Shown: positions 33,778 to 44,750, numbered from the stretch's first letter. The stretch: 64,000 nt of DNA from Tupaia tana (GCA_026018925.1 JAKSZU010000009.1:69862949-69926948); one strand, 5' to 3'. Notes: generated by a model not told the origin, from the letters alone. Numbers and translations: made by a program.

Positions 33778-36664
33778 ACTCAATGACTGTAGGGGGACAT
33801 GTAGCCACAGCTAGGTGCTACTACATAGGATGCGTAGAGCTGGACTTCTGTTCATGGAAATGTGTGTTTCACCTGTGTTTGCTATGAGGGTATTTGGATT
33901 GCTTAGGGTCGGTGGCGATTCAATAAGGTGTGGGGGAAAAACAGTATAGAGGGCAAGCTTAGATACCAGAGACAGTGTGGGAGGAGAATGGGAGATGGCT
34001 GAGGGAGAGAGATAGGGAATCAAGGATGGGGGGGAAGACAAGGTGGAATGGGACAGGAGAAGAGAAGAGTATAGAGAAGAATAGCAAGAGAACAAATAGG
34101 CATGACATTGGTGGGATTCAGATATGGTTTATTACCTGTTGATGATGATGTGTATGGTATTCTCAACTGGACAGGTTAGAGAAGTATTTCATGTTGAGTA
34201 AAGTCTTTTTACAAGAAAAACTATAGATAGTGATTGATTGTTTAAAAAATAATTGGAATAATAATCTGAAAAAAATGAAAAGCCATTGGATGATGGTGAT
34301 GGGGATTTTAATGTCTCTGTATTGACTGATATGAATGGTATTCCTTCTGGAAAAAGAAATGTAATACACTGTAAAGTTATATGTGATTCAAAAAAAAAAA
34401 GAAATGCTATCTATTTTTGTAAGTTAATTTTGTATCCTGCCACTTTGCTGTTTGCATTTATTACTTCAAGAAATTTTCTTGTGGATACCATGGATACAAT
34501 CATGTCATCTGCAAACAGAGATAATTTTAGCTCTTCTTTCTCTATTGGAATGCCTTTTATTTCCTTCTCTTGTCTGATCACATTGGCTGGGACTTTCAGT
34601 ACTATATTGAATAGGGGCAGTGAAAATGGGCAGCCTTGTCTTGCACCAATTTTTAGTGGAAATGATTTGAGCATTTCCCCATTCAGTATAATGCTAGCTA
34701 TAGGTTTCATAGATGGCTCTTATGCTGACAAATGATCCTTCTATGCCAATTTTACTGAGAGTCTTAATCATAAAGGAATGCTGGATTTTGTAAAATGCTT
34801 TTTCCACATCAATTGAAATGATCATATTTTTTTTCTGTTAATATGGTGTATAACATTTATGTTTTTGCATATGTTCAATCACCCTTGCATCTCTGGGATA
34901 AAGTCTATCTGGTCATCATAAATAACATTTTCTATATGCTGTTGAGTATGGTTAGTAAGTATCTTGTTCAGATATTTTGCATCTGTATTCATCAGAGCTA
35001 TGGGTCTGTAGTTTTCCTTTATTTTCGTATCCTTATCCGTTTTGGAGATGAAGGTAAAGGAGACTTCATAGAATGAATTTGAAAGGATTCCTTCCTTTTG
35101 GATTTCTAGAAAACATTGTGAGTAGAATGGGGGTTACCTCTTCTTTAAAAGTTTTGTAAAAGTCAGCATTGAAGCCATTGTGACCTGGGCTTTTCTTTGG
35201 TGGGAGGCTATTTATTATTGATTCAATCTCATTGCTTGTTATAGGTCTATTCAGGCTTTCTATGTCCTCCTGAGTCAAGCTTGGTAGATTATATGTGCCC
35301 AGGAATTTGTCCATCTCATCCAGGTTTTCTTCTTTGTTGGCATATAGTTGCTCAATATCCTCTAATGATGTTTTGTATTTCTATTATGTCTGTTGTAATG
35401 TTGCCTGTTGAATTGCAAATTTCATTTATCTGGTTCCTTTCTCTATTCTTCTTGCTTAGTCTAGCTAAAGGTGTGTCAATCTTGTTTATCTTTTCAAAGA
35501 ACCAGCTTTTGCTTTGATTTATTCTCTGTATAGTTTCCTTATTTTCTTTTTCATTTATTTCTGCTTGAATCTTTATTATTTCTTTTCTGCTGGCATTTTT
35601 TGGACTTTTTTGTTGTTTTTCCAATTCCCTGAGGCAAGATGAAAGGCTGTCCTTTTGAAACCTTTTCATCTTTTTCTTCTGAGCACTAATTGCTATGAAC
35701 TTCCCTTTTATTACTGCTTCTGCAGTATCCCATATGTTATTGAAACTTGTGTACTCATTATAATTTGTTTCCATGAATATTTTGATTTCAGTCTTAATCT
35801 CCTCAGTATTCATGAAGTCATTTGGAAGTAGGTTATTTAGTTTCCATGTATTTATGTATTTTTGAGGGTTTTTCCTGAGATTAATGCAAGTTTAATTCTT
35901 TCATGTTTGGAGAAGTTGGTGAATATCATTTCTATGCCTTTGATACTATAAAGACTGGTTTTGTGCCAATCATGTGGTCAGTCTTTGAGAAAGTACCACA
36001 CAGGGCTGAGAAAAATGTATGCTTTGTGGTTTTTGGGTGGAAAATTCTATAGATGTCTGTCAAGTCCATCTGATTTATGTCATTTAGGTCCAGAATCTCT
36101 TTGGAGATTGTCTTGTTTACCTGTCTAAAGGAGATAATGGGGTGTTGAGATCTGAAACAATTATTGTGTTACAACCTATCTCTCCTTTTAGATCTAGCAG
36201 TCTTTCCTTTACATACTTGGGTGCTGCTGAGTTGGGTGTGTAGATATTTATAAATACTATATCTTCTTGGTTAATTAGCCCTTCTACCAATATATAATGT
36301 CCTTTTTCTCTTCGTATGTTTTTTTCTTAAAGCCTATTTTGTCCAAAATCAGTATAACAACTCTCACTCTTTTTTGGTTTCCATTTGCATGGAATACATT
36401 TTTCCAGCCCTTTACTTTTAGTCTTTGTATGTCTTTATCCATGAGATGGGTTTCTTGTAGGCAGCATATTTGGGATTCTGATTTTTAATGCATTCAGCCA
36501 GTCTGTGTCTCTTGATCAGAGAATTTAATCCATTAACATTCAATGTTATTATTGATATTTCTATACTTGTCTCTATCATTCAGTTGGCCATATACTTGGT
36601 TGTTTTTTGTTCTCTTATTGTTGTCTTTCTCTCTTTACTTTACTTGGTATAGTACTCCTTTCAG

Positions 36665-37450
36665 AATTTCTTGATAGCTGGTCTGGAGTTGGTAAATTCT
36701 TTCAGATTTTGTCTATCTGAGAACGTTTTTATTTTCTTTTTCCATATGAAGGTTAATCTTGCAGGTATAGTATTTTTGGTTGAAATTGTTTTTCATTTAA
36801 CACTTTGAATATATTTCCCCATCTTTCCTTGCTTGCATTGTATTCAATGAGAGATCTGGTGTTAGCCTGATGGGATAGCCTTTGTAAGTGATTTGCTGTT
36901 TCTCTCTTGCCATTCTTAGTATCTTGTCTTTGTGGTTTTGTCCAATCTAGCTATTATGTGCCATGGAGAGGATCTTTTTGGATTAATCCTACTTGGGGTT
37001 CTTTGTATTTCTTGCGTCTGGATATTTGAGTGCCTCTCTAGACTTGTAAAGTTTTCTTCCAGAATTTTGTGGAATAGATTATCAATGCCCTTATTAGTTT
37101 CTTCACCTTCTGGGGTACCAATTATTCAGATGTTTGGACATTTCATGATATCTAGTATTTCTCGTGTATTATCCTCAATTTTCTTGACTATTTTCTCAGT
37201 ATTTTTGATAATTTTTGTAGGTCAGAAGTTTTGTCTTCTACTTCCAAGATTCAATCTTCTGCATGGTCTAACCTGCTTTTAATACTTTCAAGGGAGGTTT
37301 TAATTTCCTGTAATATAACCTTCATCTCTAACAGTTATTTTTTTAAGGTGTCCAATTCTTTCATATTGTTGAAGGATTTCCTCATCCCTTAGTGCTTAAC
37401 ATCTCTTTTCTCTTGAATCTCATAGAGTTTTGTTACCATAAACATTCTAA
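36665..37450 (-). pseudogene. L1 ORF1 remnant
   Basis: The C-terminal part (36,665-36,890) gives text of the RNA-binding/C-terminal domain, aligned with 1,270-1,520. The coiled-coil part lies at about 37,240-37,440. The frames are broken by several indels. Confidence 0.7.
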
Positions 37451-38199
37451 ATTCTTTTTATGACATTTTGGTAATATCTTATATTATTTTTTCTCATTGA
37501 AAATGAGTTACAATGTTCCTCTGCTGGTGATGTATTACTTGATTCTCTCATCCTTGAGGTTCTCCAATTTTCAGTCATTTGTTCATGTATTCGATTTTGG
37601 CTAATTTGTTGAAGGATTCTGCAATGATGAGTTCATGTGTTTGTCTTATTCTGAATGTTTTTTGTGCTATTTTCTCCCTTCTACTGTTTCCTCCAGTGTG
37701 ACAATCACAGGATGAGTTTTGAAATCATATTTATAAAGGAGAATTTTACTCTTTTTGCAATCACTACAGTGAGGTGCAAAGAATTCTCTAAAACTTACAA
37801 TGTTCAGATGTTTAGCTACTATTCACCTAGTCTTTCTTAGTCCGTGGGTAAGTGTTGATCAGTAAAACAGGAAAGTAAGGTAAAATAAAGTAGGGAATAG
37901 AAATAGGAAGAAAGAGAAAAGAAAAAAGAATGAAAGAACTAGAACCAAAAAAAGGAAAAGAAAAGAGAAATCAAGTTGCAGAAAATGAAATTGGGTTAAA
38001 AATGAAAAATAGTGTGGCACTCTTGTGTGCTATGTGAAGGGACAGGAGATGCAGAGATGGAGATGCTTGGACACTTCCTTTCCTGACTAGCACTGGGATT
38101 AGAAGTGGGTGCCCTGGCTGGGGGTGGCAGGGGCTTCACAGCCATGAAACTGAACCCAGAAGCCCAACCTATATCATTCTGTTTATGGCACTTTTGTTT

Positions 38200-38690
38200 A
38201 CTATTATTTTCTCTTGCTTCTTTTTCTTATGATTGTACTTTTAGAAACAACCTTAACCTCTAGTTTAGACAGAAATTATAAAAACAAATACACTTCAATA
38301 TTATTTGTCACTTTACGGGTTACCTGAGGCTTGTCCAGTGAGATTGCCAGATGTCTAAGGGGAGTTTTTGGAGTCTTAGGCCTCATTAACCCTTAATTTC
38401 AGAGGCCATAATGGACTCAAAAATCCCAAACTCCATTCAGAGCTCAGGGCAATCCTGTCTCTAGTGACCAGCTCCACACTGGGGACAAAATCCCAGTGGG
38501 GGACATGAGGAAGCCAGTCATGGGCATTGTCCAGTGCCTAGGATGCCCACATTGGAAATAGATTCTACTTAGGCAGAAGCTCTGATGTGGATTTTCTCCA
38601 GATCCTGCTCTTGGTGGAAGTCCCCAGCATTCAGGATTACCAAGTGACTCTTGGTGCTCCTTAAGTGAAAATTAAATCAACAGTTAAGGT
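38200..38690 (-). pseudogene. ERV gag-pro remnant (nucleocapsid and protease start)
   Basis: The reverse complement encodes two degenerate zinc-knuckle units: one at about 38,560-38,520 with the first Cys changed, and one at about 38,500-38,455 reading C-P-Q-C-x3-H followed by a stop and R-Q-D-C. Retroviral nucleocapsid domains carry such CCHC motifs. A protease-start-like segment follows at about 38,330-38,260. Stops and a lost residue show it is dead. The L1 begins just beyond it. Confidence 0.5.
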
Positions 38691-39810
38691 GAATTGCCAA
38701 TTTGTTACATTTTCCTGAGTTACCTAACAATTTTCTTACATCTGTTCTTATCTGTGAGAGATCCAGAACTGAGAAGAGAATCTAAGGTCTAATTATTCCT
38801 AGACCCTGTAAGGAGCCACTGAGTACTGCTAGAAGGGTGGAGCCCAGTTTAGAGGTTTTACAAAGCATTTGCCTTCTTGACTATATAAACCTCCAGCTGA
38901 AGAATGCAATGGCAACTTAAACTTTCATTTTTATGGCTAAATTTCCTGATCATCTAACTTGTATATGTGGTAAGGCCTAGATCTGTCCCAGTCCGTAAAT
39001 GTAGCCAAGGGGAGAGTTCATAGAGGAAGAAGTTCAACTGAAGAGAGAACAGAAGGAGTTTCCTAAGACAGGGAGGGAAAAGACAGTCAAGATCTCTGGC
39101 CTAAACTCATTCCACCCAATGCCTTGAGATTCCCACTCTAGCATGTTTCTGGACAGGAGATTCCCTTGCTTTTGTTCCCAATATAGAGTCCCTTCCAAAG
39201 CTAGTTCTTGTATCTTAGGGCTGCCTGAGTGTCTGTCCTATACTGAGAAGGCTGGCTAGTCAGCATTGATTTTTTTTCCTGCTTGGTATGCAGCTTGCCA
39301 AGAGGGAAACTAGTGCACTTTAGCCTGGAAGGTAAGTAGGTTGTAATGGGACTTTTCTAAGAGAATTTCCAATGGGAGTGCCTTTGCAAATAAGTTTTTA
39401 TTAACTACCTGTGCTTAACTTTTCTCCCCCACCCTAGGGAATGATATCTTCTGAAAGATCCATTAAGCTTGCAAACTTGCACATATTAATAGAATTACAC
39501 ATATACATATTGATCACAATTTTTCATTTTCAAAAGCCATAACTTTTATCACATATTAGTAACATTGGATTTACATCTTTTTAACAATTTTGATATCGGC
39601 TACTTAGCATGCCAGTTCTGTCAACCATTTACTTACTTTTGGTTAATTCTGGTTTTGTTTAATGGTTGGCTTAGCAGACTAGAAAACTGAATAGTTTCTC
39701 CACAGAAAATGGAAATTTTACCCAGTTAAATGATTAGATTATCAAAAACCTGTACTTATAAGAGTACATCCTCTTTCAATCCTCTTTGTGAATTTCTTTA
39801 AAAAACATAT
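38691..39810. other. Unassigned, probably ERV-derived
   Basis: Could hold the rest of the antisense gag, since it is upstream of the nucleocapsid remnant in sense. A TATA-like tatataaacc at 38,882 and a gaaggtaagtagg splice-donor-like site near 39,329 are present on the plus strand. I cannot assign it. Confidence 0.35.
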
Positions 39811-40149
39811 TGATATGGAAGGACCCTGAATTCATAAATAACTTAGGGCAGATAGTTACCTGAAGTTTCTGCCCTCTAGCAAACTTTCTGCCCCTCCCAG
39901 GAGCTACAGGGTTACCTGAAAACCTGTTTCTATGACTCTTCCATTTGACAGCTGTGTAGGGCATGTTCTGAGCCCATTTCCCACCCCAAGACCTCTCCTT
40001 CCCCAATTCCCTCATAAAAGACCATGTCCAAACCCCAGTCAGGGCTGGAGATTCAGAGTACTAACTCCTCCATGCCTACTGGCATAATAAACAATTCTAA
40101 TCTCTCTGAATGCTGCTTTCCATTCCTTGGTTTATGGTTTTCTGGAACA
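39811..40149 (+). mobile_element. ERV1-like 5' LTR
   Basis: About 339 bp starting tgatatggaaggacc and ending ctggaaca. It has a TATA-like cataaaag near 40,013 and AATAAA near 40,087. A primer-binding-site-like sequence follows directly, which fixes it as a 5' LTR. Start is the best TG candidate, not proven. Confidence 0.6.
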
Positions 40150-42230
40150 TTTTGGTGCATTGGCCAGGAAACAGAATCAGGCTGGCCCTTTGAGCCACTG
40201 ATCCCAAGGCATTTCTCCCCAGGATGGGCACTACAGTGTACAGTGATAGGCATGCTCCCATCTGGTTTGATGGGATCTCTCAGCCGAGATGCTCACCCCG
40301 TGGTTGAGCGTTCCTGGACCATCGACCTCCAATTGTAGAAAAGGACCAACTCTTGGAACCTGATGTATAAAATGCAGTCAACTATGACAATCTGGTAAGC
40401 CCTCAGGCTCTGTAGAGCCCTAGTCAGACCCACGCGATTTGAGTAGAAGAGTCCTATACATTCTCCTTTGGTCACTGGTCTGGCAGTCAGGGCTGATCTG
40501 GTAATCAGCTGGTGTGAGGAGGGAATGTATAACCTCTGAACGAGAGTGTTTGTGATGAGCAAATGTGTTTGTGGCTCCATGGTTTCTCACTACAGAGCCT
40601 GATTGAGTTTGTTTAACTGTTTCTGTGGTAGTTTCATGAAGGCTAAATGGCAAAATTGGTGCTGAGGGACTCCTTCCCTCTCTACACGTTCAATCTGGCC
40701 GTGGTTCTATATCTGATTGCTTATTGCCAAGGAACTACACAAAGCCCATGAGGGACACAGCCAGACAGAAACCAGATTTGTCCCCTCTGGGGGGCACTCA
40801 CCCTTTGTCCTTTGTGACACTGTTCACGGGAAGGGGGACACAGGCCGATGGGAGGGCTTTCCCTGTAGAGTTAGATAGGCAGAGTAGGGAATGTCAAGTT
40901 GCCAGTTCCATTCTCAGAAGGTAGGACACAAGTTCCTCTCAACTATGATGAAAAACATCCTCCCAGAGCCCATCCTAGTCCTCTTACATAGACCTCCACC
41001 ACAGAGCAAAACTTGCTCTCTTTGTCTGGGACAGGAAAGGACAAGCATCACTTTGTACCTAGACAATCTTCTCTTGTCAATTAGCTTGACAGATTTTCAT
41101 TCCCTTGTCCTCCTCCATTCCACTTGACACCCACCACAAAAATACCCTACTCCAGCACTGGGATATTCACTATTGGAATACTGGGAGGACGGACCCCAGA
41201 GAGAACACTGTGGTCTTTCTGATTGTAGCCTATGGCTGAGGCCCTCCTGCAAACTTGAACAAACTTACTTCCTGCCTGCCTGGCCTTTTCAGCAGCCTCC
41301 CCAGGAGGCTGCACAGCTTCTGAGCCTCTGAGCTAAGGCCCATCCCCATGAGCCACCATTCCTCCAGTCTCCTCATCAGTCACTTTCTCCAACCAGTGAT
41401 CTCCTGAGCCTTCTGGGAAGAGCAGGCTTTTGATGATTAGAGAGGTCAGAGATATTTGGGATATGATGAGAAAACCTCAATCCAAGTCATCTAAGCCCAC
41501 TCTACTAGACTGTATACAAATTTTAAAAGGGCTTCTCTGGTGATTATGGAGTTAAAATGAAACCAGAGAAATTAAGAGCCCTCTGTGAGGTTGAATGGCC
41601 CTCTTTTAAGGTCAGATAGCTGCCATAAGGATTACACCACCCTACTGTCTGACCTATGTACAATGTTATTACTGGCACCCCTGCTCATCCCAAGCAGTTT
41701 CCCTATGCTGACTCCTGGCTATAGATAGCCCAAGATATTCCACCCTGAGCGCAAATCTGCATAAGACGGAAAAACCAATGCACTGTTTTGGCCACCTGTG
41801 TCATGCCCCCAGTGCCAAATTCTGACCCAAAGAAACTCGCAGCTCCAATCCTGTAGGGCTCCCGAGATGAAGAGCCATTAGCAGCTCCACCCCCATATGT
41901 CTTGGCTTCGGTAATTAAAACCCCACTCCCATCTATTTCTGTGGGGCCTAAAAAACAGCACAAGGAGCCAGCACCAGCTTCACCAGCTCCGAGGGTAGGC
42001 CGCCAGCCATCCTGTCCTGAATCCCCCACCCAGATTCTCCCTCACCCACAGTCACCTGGTGAGCTGCTGCAGCCTGGGGCAACCTCACTCTACAGATACT
42101 CCTTTGGGAGACCCAAGGATTCCCTCCCCCCCAGAGAGGTGCAAATGAAGTGGGCTATTACAGAAGGCAGAGCAACTTTCTACTACCAGCCTTTCTTGCA
42201 GGCTCTTTAGCTGCCAATTAGGGGCACTCT
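40150..42230 (+). mobile_element. ERV1-like internal region (leader and partial gag)
   Basis: Starts with ttttggtgcattggccagg, a primer-binding-site-like sequence two bases or so after the LTR. A ctggtaagccc splice-donor-like site lies near 40,391. The 1.3-kb leader leads into a gag remnant at about 41,500-42,210. There is no pol, env or 3' LTR in the window in this orientation. Confidence 0.6.
41500..42210 (+). pseudogene. ERV gag remnant (matrix and proline-rich region)
   Basis: The first 240 bp encode matrix-like text with several frameshifts. The 41,902-42,210 stretch is open for 102 codons and rich in Pro, as in the region between matrix and capsid of gammaretrovirus-like gag. Capsid is essentially missing. 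Dead gene; described, not reconstructed. Confidence 0.55.
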
Positions 42231-42469
42231 TAGTTACCCATGAGTAAATTGAGAGCACAAATCAGCTTTGACTCATCAAGCTCAGGTGCTTTAACCTTCA
42301 GTCCTGTCACCAGCAGTGGTCCTTTGTGCCCTCTCCAGCTCCTTGGAGGAGATTCGGTAATTCTTCTGGCCCCAGAACTCCTAAAATTTGGTAGACAGTG
42401 TGGCTTATTTCTAAACTGGTTTTACTTGTTCTTCTGTCTTTTGTTTGTTTGTCTGTTGTGGGCAACCCG

Positions 42470-42720
42470 GGTTTGGGCCCCTCTGAGGAAGGGAAATGGT
42501 TTGCTCTCCTCTGAGGAGGAGCAGCGGTTTGCTCCCCTTAATGCTAAGGGTGGCAGTTTTCTCCCATCTGAGGAGGAGTGGCAATTTGTTCCCCTCCAAG
42601 GAGGGGTAGTGGTTTGCTCCCCTCTGAGGAGGGGGGTGACAGTTTGCTTCCTTCTGAGTGAAGGGTAATGGTTTGCTCTCTCTGAACAAAGTAAAATGTT
42701 TTGTTCCCCTCTGAGTGGTT
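42470..42720 (+). repeat. Minisatellite of ~35-45-bp units
   Basis: Six or seven diverged copies of a unit containing cccctctgaggagg and then a atggtttgctcc segment, with unit lengths from about 34 to 45 bp. It follows the ERV gag remnant and may have arisen within an ERV or LTR sequence. Confidence 0.82.
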
Positions 42721-43298
42721 AATTAGAAAAACCAAATGAATAAAAGTGCATTAATTTAAAAAAAAAGGAAAAAAAAGAAAAAAGAAAGAAAATGGTACAT
42801 TCTGAAAAGTCTCTCTTCTTTGCCTCCTTAAAACTGCTTCAATTGTCTACTATGCCTCTACACTAAAAAAAAAAACAACAACAACAAAAAGTCGTGCATA
42901 GGCAAATGAGAAACTGAGCCTCTCAGCTCTGAAGACAAAGGGCACTTGCACCTCCCTGCAGGTAGACACCCCAAATGACTTGAAGCCATATTGAAAGTGT
43001 CTGGGGGGGAGTGAAAGATTTCCTCCCTTAAAACTAATAGTACCCTTATAAGAAATCCCAAACACAATAATTAATAACAGACCCATCCAGTAAATACAAA
43101 ATAAGAGCTGAGCACTCAAACATTTTGGGCCCCTTTAAAGGGTAATACATTCTTAAAAATACAACAACAACAACAAACTGAGAAAAGGGATCTCAACATG
43201 AGAGTGACATTTAGTGAAAAAAATGCTCAAAAAATAAGCAGCACAATAGTCCACTACATTAAAATCCTTTAATTTTCACAAGCTGGTTTCTCCTTTTA
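42721..43298. other. Unassigned, A-rich then mixed
   Basis: A-rich stretches at 42,755-42,790 and 42,865-42,890. The text at 42,890-43,140 could be LTR-like but I cannot place it. Confidence 0.4.
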
Positions 43299-43311
43299 AA
43301 AATGGATTTAA

Positions 43312-43573
43312 GGGACCAGCAGTTAGCGTAATGGCTATGTCGCTGGACTCCCATGTAGTCGACCACGGTTCGCGTCCCGGACCCGGTGGCTTAAACTCAC
43401 GCCGGGCGCGTGTGCGTGCGTGCCCAAGATCCCGAGAGGAGAATGGAGGAGAAGGGATTGCGGTGTGGCCATCCCCCCTGGGGGGTGATTTCCTGCTTTC
43501 TGTCTCTCTGTCTCTTTCTCTCTGTCTGGCGAGTGCACGCGCCCTATAGCAAAAACCTCTCCAAAAAAAAAAA
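43312..43573 (+). mobile_element. tRNA-derived SINE, near-consensus copy
   Basis: One of the best copies. Head 43,312-43,392 with A-box-like ttagcgtaatgg and B-box-like ggttcgcgtcc, the two internal RNA polymerase III promoter elements expected of a tRNA-derived SINE. Then a purine-rich body (gagaggagaatggaggag), a ccccctggggg palindrome at about 43,472-43,485, a (TCTG/TCTC)n stretch, a gcgcacgcgccctatag block and the A-tail. The aatggattta duplication lies at 43,301-43,310 and 43,574-43,583. High CpG content suggests recent insertion. Confidence 0.93.
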
Positions 43574-43599
43574 AATGGATTTAAAAAAAAAAAAAAGAA

Positions 43600-43862
43600 G
43601 GGACCAGCAGTTAGCGTAATGGCTATGTCGCTGGACTCCCACGTAGTCGACCGCAGTTCGAGTCTCGGACCCGGTGGCTTAAACTCACGCCGGGCGTGTG
43701 TTCATGCGTGCCCAAGATCCCGAGAGGAGAATGGAGGAGAAGGGATTATGGCGTGACCATCCCCCCTGGGGGGTGATTTCTCACTTTCTGTCTCTCTGTG
43801 TCTCTCTGTCTGTCTGGCGAGCGCACGCGTCCTATAGCAAAAACCTCTCCAAAAAAAAAAGA
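43600..43862 (+). mobile_element. tRNA-derived SINE in tandem with the previous one
   Basis: Sense near-consensus copy that begins 27 bp after the previous one, inside the A-rich DNA following its target duplication. It probably used that A-run as a landing site. An aaaaaaaaagaag-type flank appears on both sides. Confidence 0.92.
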
Positions 43863-44029
43863 AGAAGATAAACATAAAAAAAATAAAACATCTACAGTTT
43901 AAAAAAAATATGACTCTTTTTCAGCACCACAACTATAGTTCCTTAATCTAGATAAATAATAAATTTTAAAAAGTTACAAAAGATAATCTTAGTTAAAGTT
44001 TTCTCAGACAAAAACTTTGATATTTCTTT

Positions 44030-44307
44030 TCTTTTCTTTTCTTTCTTTTTTTTTTTTTTTTGAGAAGTTTTGTTATTGGGCTCATGTGCTCGCCAGAAAG
44101 AGAGAGACAGAGAGACAGAAAGCAAGAAATCACCGTCCAGGGTAGATAGCCACACTGCAATCCCTTTCTCCTCCATTCTCCTCTTGGGATCTTGGGCCCA
44201 CACACACACGTGCCCGGTGTGAGTTTAAGCCATTGGGTCCAGGATTTGAACCGCAGTCTATTACATGGGAGTCCAGTGACATTGCCATTATGCCAACTGC
44301 TGGTCCC
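44030..44307 (-). mobile_element. tRNA-derived SINE
   Basis: Antisense copy with T/C-rich left tail. The flanks aaaactttgatatttc (44,011) and aaagctttgacacttc (44,308) form a diverged duplication of 16 bp, so it is older than the 43-kb pair. Confidence 0.85.
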
Positions 44308-44323
44308 AAAGCTTTGACACTTC

Positions 44324-44750
44324 TAAATCAGTCTTTTTGTGTGCTAAGTTAAAAATCTGTATCTCATTTAAAAAATGAGGTTGCTACTTTAATTAATATT
44401 GAAATTCATTTAAAAAAATAAATTTGAAACTGCCTCAAAAAAAGATACTTCTGAAATCAAAAATACAACAAAAACTGCACCAAAAACTCCCCTTAAATAA
44501 CATTTTCTATTTCAATAAAAAGCAGTAATCAATTTTCTGACAAGAATAAACCTAGGGTCTTTTTTTTAATTTTCCTTCTCTTTTACTCCCAGCCAAAAAT
44601 TTCTATCTTATAAAACATTTTAAAATTTTGATATTAGTAGTATAATCTTTTCTCAACCTTTGTCTCTTTATTTGTCATAACTGTTAATGGATGGGAGAGT
44701 GTCAAGCCGCGTTGTGAAGTCGTTGATTCTTTGGGTCCAGATCACTAAAA
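44324..44750. other. Unassigned AT-rich DNA and probable ERV leader
   Basis: 44,324-44,650 is AT-rich and unassigned. 44,650-44,750 adjoins the LTR end; its reverse complement starts ttttagtgatctggaccc, in the place of a primer-binding site. Confidence 0.4.

Larger units (their letters stand above)
32207..34400 (+). mobile_element. Composite VNTR retroelement (SVA-like plan)
   Basis: A 2.2-kb insertion in the reverse-transcriptase part of the antisense L1, flanked by gaaatgct at 32,199-32,206 and 34,401-34,408; the L1 text resumes exactly across the site. Sense order: GC-rich head (32,207-32,458), VNTR of 19/25-bp units (32,459-33,095), a middle segment I cannot place (33,096-33,400), a half-L1-type 3' tail ending in A-runs (33,401-33,735), an (AT)n run, an L1/half-L1-type 3'-UTR segment (33,776-34,200), further sequence and a final A-run (34,391-34,400). 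No long protein is encoded; open frames in the VNTR are a by-product of its lack of stops. Alternatives: an internally deleted L1 whose 5' UTR holds a GC-rich VNTR, or two nested insertions. Confidence 0.7.
30420..36570 (-). pseudogene. L1 ORF2 remnant (endonuclease, reverse transcriptase)
   Basis: Endonuclease start near 36,570 (translation ITLNVNGLNSLIKRHRL). The linker is at 35,352-35,813 (153 open residues), the pre-catalytic part at 35,066-35,314 ([16 protein letters not shown]), and the reverse-transcriptase core at 34,411-34,710 with GARQGCPFS and a kept FADD catalytic motif. Beyond it the frame is split by the composite insertion, resuming at 32,206 with ELKKVIPF-type text. Conserved C-terminal blocks follow to about 30,420. 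Frameshifts and stops make it non-functional. Confidence 0.85.
30002..38130 (-). mobile_element. Near full-length L1, antisense
   Basis: Sense order from the right: 5' UTR (about 38,130-37,500), ORF1 (about 37,450-36,665), ORF2 (about 36,570-30,420), 3' UTR and tail. Net length after removing a SINE (31,686-31,954) and the composite (32,207-34,400) is about 5.7 kb, near the 6-kb norm. It lies between a retroviral gag-pro remnant (38.2-38.7 kb) and a retroviral 3' end (29.5-29.9 kb) of the same orientation, so it may have inserted into one ERV. Coding frames are broken. Confidence 0.85.

Noticed and set aside
34286-34735. 149-codon plus-strand open frame crossing the composite/L1 boundary
   Set aside because: It joins the composite's 3' end to antisense L1 across an insertion junction, so it cannot be an old gene.
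39811-42230. A functional domesticated gag gene
   Set aside because: Gag text is frame-broken before 41,902 and the open 102-codon part is only the proline-rich region; there is no full gag frame.
42240-42668. 142-codon plus-strand open frame
   Set aside because: Its second half is the translated minisatellite; the first half has no recognisable domain.
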